A stretch of 10,234 nucleotides of DNA, from the NCBI GenBank assembly GCA_937967645.1, contig CALBTT010000099.1, positions 1 through 10,234 of the forward strand. Reading direction: 5' to 3'. Numbering within the stretch: the first letter of the stretch is position 1; every line of letters starts with the position of its first letter. A model generated the notes under the pieces. It was not told the DNA's origin, did no database searches, and worked only from the letters and a program-made list of their open reading frames with translations. A program made the translations under genes and the position numbers. Positions 5,508-10,234 of this stretch are shown in pieces. This DNA comes from an uncultured Zoogloea sp. (GTDB taxonomy: Bacteria > Pseudomonadota > Gammaproteobacteria > Burkholderiales > Rhodocyclaceae).

Positions 5508-5900
5508 ATGGCTGTGACTTATAACTACGGTACCGGTCGCCGCAAGTCGGCTGTTGCCCGCGTCTTCATTAAGAAGGGCTCTGGCAATATCGTCGTGAAC
5601 GGTAAGCCGGTTGACCAGTTCTTCTCCCGTGAAACCGGCCGCATGATCGTGCGTCAGCCGCTGGTTCTGACCAACTTCGTCGACTCTTTCGACATCCTGG
5701 TGAATGTCACCGGTGGTGGCGAGTCCGGTCAGGCTGGTGCCGTTCGTCATGGCATCACCCGTGCCCTGATCGACTACGATGCCGAGCTCAAGTCCCCCCT
5801 CAAGAAGGCGGGTCTGGTGACTCGTGACGCTCGTGAAGTTGAGCGTAAGAAGGTCGGCTTCCGCAAGGCGCGTCGCCGCAAGCAGTTCTCCAAGCGTTAA
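5508..5900 (+). CDS. rpsI: 30S ribosomal protein S9
   Basis: S9 sits in the head of the small subunit; its C-terminal tail reaches the P-site tRNA. The product starts MAVTYNYGTGRRKSAVARVF, contains GSGNIVVNGKPVDQFFSRET and ESGQAGAVRHGITRALIDYD, and ends in the basic tail RKARRRKQFSKR that contacts tRNA. It has 130 residues, the same as E. coli S9. Two adjacent ATGs occur at 5505 and 5508. The AGGAG at 5497-5501 lies 6 bases from the second but only 3 from the first, so 5508 is preferred. It is followed directly by the terminator at 5921-5945. Confidence 0.97.
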   Translation: MAVTYNYGTGRRKSAVARVFIKKGSGNIVVNGKPVDQFFSRETGRMIVRQPLVLTNFVDSFDILVNVTGGGESGQAGAVRHGITRALIDYDAELKSPLKKAGLVTRDAREVERKKVGFRKARRRKQFSKR

Positions 5901-5920
5901 TCTGCTTGGCTGTGGTACCA

Positions 5921-5945
5921 AAAGGCCGCCTTCGGGCGGCTTTTT
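5921..5945 (+). terminator. Intrinsic terminator of rplM-rpsI
   Basis: GCCGCC (5925-5930), a TTCG tetraloop and GGCGGC (5935-5940) are followed by TTTTT (5941-5945). AAA upstream of the stem extends pairing into the T-run. It lies 20 bases after the rpsI stop. Confidence 0.92.
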
Positions 5946-6021
5946 GTCATCTTGAAGTGGTATCTTTTCGTGCGCATTCTGGCTTGTCGCCCGGCGGCAG
6001 CCTTCAACTCTGGGGGAGAGC

Positions 6022-7050
6022 ATGATCAAGGTTGGTGTGGTTGGTGGTACCGGATATACCGGCGTGGAGATTCTTCGCCTGCTGGCACAGCATCCGGAAG
6101 TCGAGTTGAAGGCCATCACCTCGCGGGGCGAGGCGGGTATGTCCGTGGCGGACATGTTCCCGAGCCTGCGTCGTCGCGTTGATCTGCGTTTCGTTGAGCC
6201 GCAGGCGGCCGATCTGGGTGCCTGTGACGTCGTGTTCTTTGCGACCCCGAACGGTATCGCCATGCAGCAAGCCCGTGCGCTCGTCGACGGGGGCGTGAAG
6301 GTCATCGACCTGGCGGCGGACTTCCGCATCACGGACATTGCTGAGTGGGAAAAGTGGTACGGCATGACTCACGCCTGTCCCGACCTGGTGGCCGAGGCGG
6401 TCTATGGTCTGCCCGAGATCAACCGTGAGGCGGTCAAGTCGGCGCGTGTTGTGGCCAATCCGGGCTGCTATCCGACGGCCGTCCAACTGGGCTTCCTCCC
6501 GCTGGTGGAGGCAGGGGTTGTGGATGTGGGCAGCCTGATCGCGGATGCAAAGTCCGGTGTGTCGGGTGCTGGCCGGAAAGCCGAGACCCATATCCTGTTC
6601 TCCGAGTCTGCCGACAACTTCCAGGCCTATGGCGTGGCAGGGCATCGCCATCTGCCGGAGATCCGTCAGGGGCTGTCGCGTGCGGCCGGGCAGTCTGTCG
6701 GGCTGACCTTCGTGCCTCACCTGACCCCGATGATTCGTGGCATCCACGCGACGCTGTATGCCCGTCTGACCAAGGATGTGGATCTCCAGGCGCTCTTCGA
6801 ATCGCGTTATGCCGGCGAGGCTTTCGTGGATGTGATGCCGAAGGGCGCTCATCCGTCGACCCGTTCGGTGCGCTCCGCCAACATGTGCCGGATCGCGGTG
6901 CATCGTCCCCAGGGCGGTGATGTGGTGGTGGTCTTGTCGGTGATCGATAACTTGGTCAAGGGTGCCGCCGGTCAGGCGGTTCAGAACATGAACATCCTGT
7001 TCGGCCTGCCTGAAACGACCGGGCTTGAGCAGATCCCCTTGATGCCTTGA
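6022..7050 (+). CDS. argC: N-acetyl-gamma-glutamyl-phosphate reductase
   Basis: ArgC catalyses the NADPH-dependent third step of arginine synthesis, reducing N-acetylglutamyl phosphate to the semialdehyde. The 342-residue protein opens with the nucleotide-binding loop GVVGGTGYTG (residues 5-14). The catalytic Cys149 lies in VANPGCYPTA, and the catalytic-histidine region is GHRHLPEI (207-214). VIDLAADFRI, KSGVSGAGRK and FVPHLTPMIRGI are also family segments. This is the long, class 1 type ArgC. GGGGGAG at 6011-6017 supports the ATG. The gene stands alone between the rpsI terminator and erpA, with no other arg genes in view. No clear promoter was recognised in 5946-6021 beyond a weak TTGAAG at 5952, and no ARG-box palindrome was seen. 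Confidence 0.97.
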   Translation: MIKVGVVGGTGYTGVEILRLLAQHPEVELKAITSRGEAGMSVADMFPSLRRRVDLRFVEPQAADLGACDVVFFATPNGIAMQQARALVDGGVKVIDLAADFRITDIAEWEKWYGMTHACPDLVAEAVYGLPEINREAVKSARVVANPGCYPTAVQLGFLPLVEAGVVDVGSLIADAKSGVSGAGRKAETHILFSESADNFQAYGVAGHRHLPEIRQGLSRAAGQSVGLTFVPHLTPMIRGIHATLYARLTKDVDLQALFESRYAGEAFVDVMPKGAHPSTRSVRSANMCRIAVHRPQGGDVVVVLSVIDNLVKGAAGQAVQNMNILFGLPETTGLEQIPLMP

Positions 7051-7053
7051 ACT

Positions 7054-7078
7054 AAAATCGAGTATTTTAGTCAACTAT
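7054..7078 (+). promoter_or_regulatory. IscR type 1-like binding site upstream of erpA
   Basis: The right half, TAGTCAACTAT (7068-7078), fits the IscR type 1 half-site YAGTCRRSTAT at every position. The left half, AAAATCGAGTATTT, fits ATASYYGACTRWWW at all but three positions, so 22 of 25 positions agree with the consensus as I recall it. A perfect inverted repeat, ACTAAAAT-CGAGT-ATTTTAGT (7051-7071), overlaps it. IscR is the Fe-S-sensing Rrf2 regulator, and erpA is in its regulon in E. coli. The centre lies about 63 bases before the start site predicted from the promoter at 7094-7122. It could also cover a second promoter with TATACG (7076-7081) as -10. Confidence 0.6.
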
Positions 7079-7093
7079 ACGCATCGGGGTGGC

Positions 7094-7122
7094 TTGACCG
7101 TCGTCGGGGCCCTGACCATAAT
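7094..7122 (+). promoter_or_regulatory. Sigma-70 promoter of erpA
   Basis: TTGACC (7094-7099) and CATAAT (7117-7122) are separated by 17 bases. The expected start near 7129 leaves a short leader with GAAGGAG (7137-7143), 7 bases before the ATG. Confidence 0.7.
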
Positions 7123-7150
7123 TTCAAGATACCTTTGAAGGAGTAGTCCA

Positions 7151-7501
7151 ATGAACGCCGTGACCGAGATGCCCGTGCCGCTCGTTTTTACCGATAGCGC
7201 TGCAAGCAAAGTCAAGGACCTGATCATCGAAGAAGGCAACCCGGACCTGAAGCTCCGTGTGTTCGTGACCGGCGGTGGCTGCTCCGGCTTCCAGTACGGT
7301 TTCACCTTTGATGAGATCCGCAACGACGACGATACGGTCATGGAGAAGGATGGCGTGATGCTGCTGATCGATCCGATGAGCTACCAGTATCTGGTGGGCG
7401 CTGAGATCGATTACTCCGAGGGCCTCGAAGGCTCTCAGTTCGTCATCCGCAACCCGAACGCCACCAGCACCTGCGGCTGTGGTTCGTCGTTCTCTGCCTG
7501 A
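7151..7501 (+). CDS. erpA: Iron-sulfur cluster insertion protein ErpA (A-type carrier)
   Basis: ErpA receives Fe-S clusters from the assembly scaffold and hands them to target proteins such as the isoprenoid enzymes IspG and IspH. The 116-residue cytoplasmic protein has the three A-type carrier cysteines: Cys44 in TGGGCSGFQYGF, and Cys108 and Cys110 in STCGCGSSF. VFTDSAASKVKDLI and DPMSYQYLVGAEIDYSEGLE are typical of the ErpA branch rather than IscA, which usually accompanies isc genes. Length is normal. GAAGGAG supports the ATG. It is a single-gene unit with its own promoter, an upstream IscR-like site and a strong terminator. Confidence 0.96.
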   Translation: MNAVTEMPVPLVFTDSAASKVKDLIIEEGNPDLKLRVFVTGGGCSGFQYGFTFDEIRNDDDTVMEKDGVMLLIDPMSYQYLVGAEIDYSEGLEGSQFVIRNPNATSTCGCGSSFSA

Positions 7502-7531
7502 TCCACGGCAGCGACGGCAGGGCTTGGAATG

Positions 7532-7560
7532 AAAAACGGGGGCTTCGGCCCCCGTTGTTC
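7532..7560. terminator. Bidirectional intrinsic terminator between erpA and the M23 peptidase gene
   Basis: ACGGGGGC (7536-7543), a TTCG loop and GCCCCCGT (7548-7555) form a perfect stem. On the plus strand the T-rich TTGTTCTTTT follows. On the minus strand the AAAAA at 7532-7536 becomes a T-run after the stem. Both convergent genes end here. Confidence 0.9.
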
Positions 7561-7580
7561 TTTTGTGCCCGCGGTGTGGC

Positions 7581-8906
7581 TCAGTCGATCTGGGCGGCCT
7601 GGGTCGCCTGGATGCGTGCCAGGTTGGCGGCCAGCGGTTCCATCTGGTTGCGGAAGCGTGCCAGGGCGTTGCCCGAGAGGGGTTGGGCGTCGGGCAGGCG
7701 TGCCGTCAGGGGGTCCTGGTGGATGTCGTTGATGCGCAGTTCGTAATGCAGATGGGGGCCGGTGGCCCAGCCTGTGCTCCCCACCCGGCCGATCGTCTGG
7801 CCCTGGCTGATCCTGCTACCTTGCCGGAGCCCGCTGGCGAAGCTGCTGAGGTGTCCGTAGGCCGTCGTGTAGCGGTCGCCGTGGCGCAGGACCACGAAGT
7901 TGCCGTAGCCGTTTCTGCGGCCAATGAACTCGACCGTCCCATCGGATGTGGCCTTGACCGCCGTGCCGTGAGGGGCTGCGTAGTCCACGCCTTTGTGTTC
8001 CCGCCAGGTGCCGAGGATCGGGTGCAGCCTCATCGAGAAGCCTGAGCTGACCCGCGAGAACTCCAGGGGAGAGCGCAGAAAGCCGGCCTTGTGGCTGCGT
8101 CCGTCGGCACTGTAGTAGTCGGTGTCGCCGCTCGGGTGGGTGAACAGGAAGGCGGCGTGGCGCTGCCCCTGGTTGATGAACTCTGCAGCGAGGATGCGGC
8201 CGGTCTTGACCGCGCGGCCCTGGTGGTACAGCACCTCGTAGATCACATTGAAGCGGTCGCCCCGGCGCACGTCGGTGTGAAAGTCGATGTCGTCGCCGAA
8301 GATCCGCGAAAGCTCCTCCGCGATGCTGTCGGGCAGGCCGGCATTGTCCATGGCGGCGAACAGGGATGACTGGACCACGCCGCCCTGCATGTGAGTTCGC
8401 ACGTCCAGGTGGGCCGCTTGTGGCGTGATGCGCAATGTGCCGTCCGAACTCTCCAGTGTATGGATGACGTCCGATCCAGGACGGTGGAGCGAGGCGGAGT
8501 GCAGGTTTCCTTCCGCGCTGGTGGCTACCGTTATCAGGGTGCCAGGGGCGGTGATGCCCTTGAGTTGCCGGCTCGCGGCGAGTGCATTGATCTGGGTGTT
8601 CAGACCGGTGGTGGTGACGCCAAGTCGCCTGAGGGCGCCGGCAAGGCTCTCTCCCGGCCTGATGCGGTCTTCCCGAATGAACGGGTGGGGGTCGGCCTGT
8701 TCGATCTGAATGGCGGGGGTGGCCAGTGTCTGGACGATGGTCTCGGTCTTGATGGTCTGCTCACGCGCGCCTGGGGCCACCGCGATGGCGGTAGCCATGC
8801 CGGCTGCTGAGACCAGTGCAAGCCCGGACAGACTCCAGCGCCTGGTGGGGGTGCTTTCGCGCAGCATTTTCAGATGCGCTAGAATCAGCCACTTTTCTCC
8901 AAGCAT
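7581..8906 (-). CDS. M23-family murein endopeptidase (MepM/OapA-like)
   Basis: This is a predicted periplasmic zinc endopeptidase that cleaves peptide cross-links in peptidoglycan. The 441-residue protein has a basic N-terminus followed by a membrane anchor or uncleaved signal at about residues 24-46 (WSLSGLALVSAAGMATAIAV). A LysM/OapA-like segment lies at about 78-125 (RIRPGESLAGALRRLG). A middle domain spans about 180-280 (SLFAAMDNAGLPDSIAEELS, then RGDRFNVIYEV). The LytM domain spans about 286-400: HKGVD with His304 and Asp308, YGHL (His352), and GPHLHYEL with His385 and His387. The zinc ligands are therefore intact. The start at 8906 has GGAAAG upstream. An ATG at 8867 would shorten the N-terminus by 13 residues but lacks a ribosome site; longer versions would run into tyrS. 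It is divergent from tyrS and converges on erpA. Confidence 0.9.
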   Translation of the reverse strand: MLGEKWLILAHLKMLRESTPTRRWSLSGLALVSAAGMATAIAVAPGAREQTIKTETIVQTLATPAIQIEQADPHPFIREDRIRPGESLAGALRRLGVTTTGLNTQINALAASRQLKGITAPGTLITVATSAEGNLHSASLHRPGSDVIHTLESSDGTLRITPQAAHLDVRTHMQGGVVQSSLFAAMDNAGLPDSIAEELSRIFGDDIDFHTDVRRGDRFNVIYEVLYHQGRAVKTGRILAAEFINQGQRHAAFLFTHPSGDTDYYSADGRSHKAGFLRSPLEFSRVSSGFSMRLHPILGTWREHKGVDYAAPHGTAVKATSDGTVEFIGRRNGYGNFVVLRHGDRYTTAYGHLSSFASGLRQGSRISQGQTIGRVGSTGWATGPHLHYELRINDIHQDPLTARLPDAQPLSGNALARFRNQMEPLAANLARIQATQAAQID

Positions 8907-8969
8907 CGGACTTTCCAAGCAAAATAAGCCGCGAAGTCTAACAAAAACGATGCGAGTCTGGACTTGCGC

Positions 8970-8974
8970 AAGGA
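8970..8974 (+). promoter_or_regulatory. Ribosome binding site of tyrS
   Basis: AAGGA lies 5 bases before the ATG at 8980. It fixes that start against the longer open frame that continues upstream into the divergent peptidase gene. Confidence 0.7.
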
Positions 8975-8979
8975 CAAAT

Positions 8980-10179
8980 ATGACCGATATCACTGCGGCC
9001 CTGGAGCTGATCAAGCGTGGGGCCGACGAGCTCCTCATCGAAGCCGAGCTGGTGGAAAAGCTCAAGAAGGGCCAGCCTTTGCGCGTCAAGGCCGGCTTCG
9101 ATCCGACCGCGCCCGACCTGCATCTGGGGCATACGGTGCTCATCAACAAGCTGCGGCATTTTCAGGAGCTGGGGCATCAGGTGCTGTTCCTGATCGGCGA
9201 CTTCACCGGGATGATCGGTGATCCGTCGGGCAAGAACACCACCCGGCCGCCCCTGACCCGCGAGCAGGTGCTGGAGAACGCCCGGACCTATCAGGAGCAG
9301 GTGTTCAAGATCCTTGATCCCGCGAAGACCGAGGTTTGTTTCAACTCGACCTGGATGGAAGCGCTCGGCGCTTCCGGGATGATCCGGCTGGCGGCGCAGC
9401 ACACGGTTGCGCGCATGCTGGAGCGTGATGATTTTGCCAAGCGCTATGCAGGGCAGCAGCCCATTGCAATTCATGAGTTCCTGTACCCGCTGTGTCAGGG
9501 GTATGACTCCGTCGCCATGAAGGCGGACATCGAGCTGGGGGGTACCGATCAGCGCTTCAATCTGCTCGTCGGGCGTGAATTGCAGAAACACTACGGTCAG
9601 GCGCCCCAGTGTGTCCTCACCATGCCTCTGCTCGAGGGCTTGGATGGCGTCAATAAGATGTCCAAGTCCCTGGGTAACTACATCGGGATCTATGAACCGC
9701 CGACGGAGATTTTCGGCAAAGTCATGTCCGTCTCGGACGAGTTGATGTGGCGATACTACGATCTGCTCTCATTCAAGCCGATCAGCGAGATCCGTGCCCT
9801 GCGCGCCTCCATCGAAGAAGGGCGGAATCCGCGTGACGTGAAGGTCCTGCTCGCCCAGGAGTTGGTGGCCCGCTTCCACGGCCAGGCTGCTGCCGTGGCT
9901 GCGCTTGAGGATTTCGAGGCCCGCTTCCAGCGCAATGCGATTCCTGATGACATCCCCGAGGTGACCCTTGATGCTGTTGATGGCGGGCTGGGTGTTGCGG
10001 CCATCCTCAAGCAGGCCGGCCTGACGTCCAGTACCTCGGAGTCACTGCGCATGATCGATCAGGGTGGGGTGCGCATCGATGGCGAAAAGCTGACGGACAG
10101 GGCGACTGTCGTGAAGGCGGGGAGCGTGGTGGTGTTGCAGGTAGGGAAGCGCAAGTTTGCTCGTGTCTCCGTGCGCTGA
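8980..10179 (+). CDS. tyrS: Tyrosyl-tRNA synthetase
   Basis: This class I synthetase charges tRNA-Tyr in the cytoplasm. The 399-residue protein has the class signatures HLGH (residues 48-51, in AGFDPTAPDLHLGHTVLIN) and KMSKS (226-230, in DGVNKMSKSLGNY). GDFTGMIGDPSGKNTTRPPL and the tyrosine/ATP pocket segment KADIELGGTDQRFNLLVGRE lie between. The C-terminal S4-type RNA-binding domain spans about 335-399 (SSTSESLRMIDQGGVRIDGE, then VGKRKFARV). The pattern is that of the second bacterial TyrRS type, with the shorter length and HLGH variant. The gene is intact, diverges from the M23 peptidase gene, and is followed within 20 bases by a strong promoter for whatever lies to the right. Confidence 0.97.
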   Translation: MTDITAALELIKRGADELLIEAELVEKLKKGQPLRVKAGFDPTAPDLHLGHTVLINKLRHFQELGHQVLFLIGDFTGMIGDPSGKNTTRPPLTREQVLENARTYQEQVFKILDPAKTEVCFNSTWMEALGASGMIRLAAQHTVARMLERDDFAKRYAGQQPIAIHEFLYPLCQGYDSVAMKADIELGGTDQRFNLLVGRELQKHYGQAPQCVLTMPLLEGLDGVNKMSKSLGNYIGIYEPPTEIFGKVMSVSDELMWRYYDLLSFKPISEIRALRASIEEGRNPRDVKVLLAQELVARFHGQAAAVAALEDFEARFQRNAIPDDIPEVTLDAVDGGLGVAAILKQAGLTSSTSESLRMIDQGGVRIDGEKLTDRATVVKAGSVVVLQVGKRKFARVSVR

Positions 10180-10198
10180 ATTTATTTTCCCAATCTTC

Positions 10199-10226
10199 TT
10201 GACGTGATCTGATAGCTCTATATAAT
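10199..10226 (+). promoter_or_regulatory. Strong promoter at the right edge, probably of an rRNA operon
   Basis: TTGACG (10199-10204) and a consensus TATAAT (10221-10226) are spaced by 16 bases. The -10 is followed by the GC-rich discriminator TCGCCTCC. Upstream, AATTTATTTTCCCAATC (10179-10195) is A/T-rich like an UP element. The strong -10, GC discriminator and UP-like tract are hallmarks of rRNA promoters under stringent control. The gene itself is outside the window, so the rrn assignment is inference. Confidence 0.6.
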
Positions 10227-10234
10227 TCGCCTCC

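Noticed and set aside
5025..6365. Minus-strand frame of 446 codons opposite rplM, rpsI and argC
   Set aside because: It is antisense to three conserved genes and crosses their terminator; no domain is recognisable.
8710..8979. N-terminal extension of the tyrS frame
   Set aside because: The frame is open upstream but lies antisense to the peptidase gene. The family N-terminus and AAGGA site fix the start at 8980.
8907..9149. Upstream extension of the M23 peptidase frame to 9149
   Set aside because: The extra residues would overlap the start of tyrS and contain no signal or family sequence. 8906 has a ribosome site.
1..10234. CRISPR arrays, insertion sequences, tRNA genes, attachment sites
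   Set aside because: Looked for on both strands; no direct repeat arrays, transposase motifs, tRNA cloverleafs or terminal repeats were recognised.

Overview
This is a GC-rich window made of ordinary bacterial chromosome. It most resembles a betaproteobacterium of the Rhodocyclales type (Azoarcus/Thauera-like). The reasons are the Coq7-type ubiquinone hydroxylase in place of UbiF, a CNP1-like lipoprotein (a family named from Neisseria), an A-type Fe-S carrier ErpA, and the type of ProS and TyrS. The taxonomic call is inference; no 16S sequence is inside the window. No transposase, phage, plasmid or CRISPR sequence was seen.

Left part (1-4544). A truncated proS runs leftwards off the edge. 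Divergent from it is rppH, the RNA pyrophosphohydrolase gene, closed by a strong intrinsic terminator. Next come a two-CBS-domain protein, a CNP1-like lipoprotein and coq7, all rightward and closely spaced. An OsmC-family gene converges on coq7, with a GC-rich hairpin between them.

Middle (4545-5066). This 520-base intergenic region is the most interesting stretch. It contains a complete small-RNA-like transcription unit at about 4862-4964: a sigma-70 promoter, a 5' hairpin, a second hairpin that presents CCUCCUUU in its loop, and an intrinsic terminator. CCUCCUUU is the sequence of the 16S rRNA 3' tail. Upstream lie two similar GCATTGCA-core elements. One faces the osmC side and one the sRNA side, at almost the same distance from each candidate promoter.

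Right part (5067-10234). rplM-rpsI (ribosomal proteins L13 and S9) has a clear promoter and terminator. It is followed by argC (arginine biosynthesis) and erpA (Fe-S cluster insertion). erpA has a good sigma-70 promoter and, upstream of it, a sequence very like an IscR type 1 site. A bidirectional terminator separates erpA from a convergent M23 murein peptidase gene. tyrS diverges from the peptidase gene. The window ends in a strong promoter with a GC-rich discriminator just downstream of tyrS; it looks like an rRNA operon promoter.

Overall the region concentrates translation and RNA functions: ProS, TyrS, L13, S9, RppH, the anti-Shine-Dalgarno-like sRNA candidate and the putative rrn promoter. 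Fe-S, ubiquinone, arginine and cell-wall genes are interspersed.
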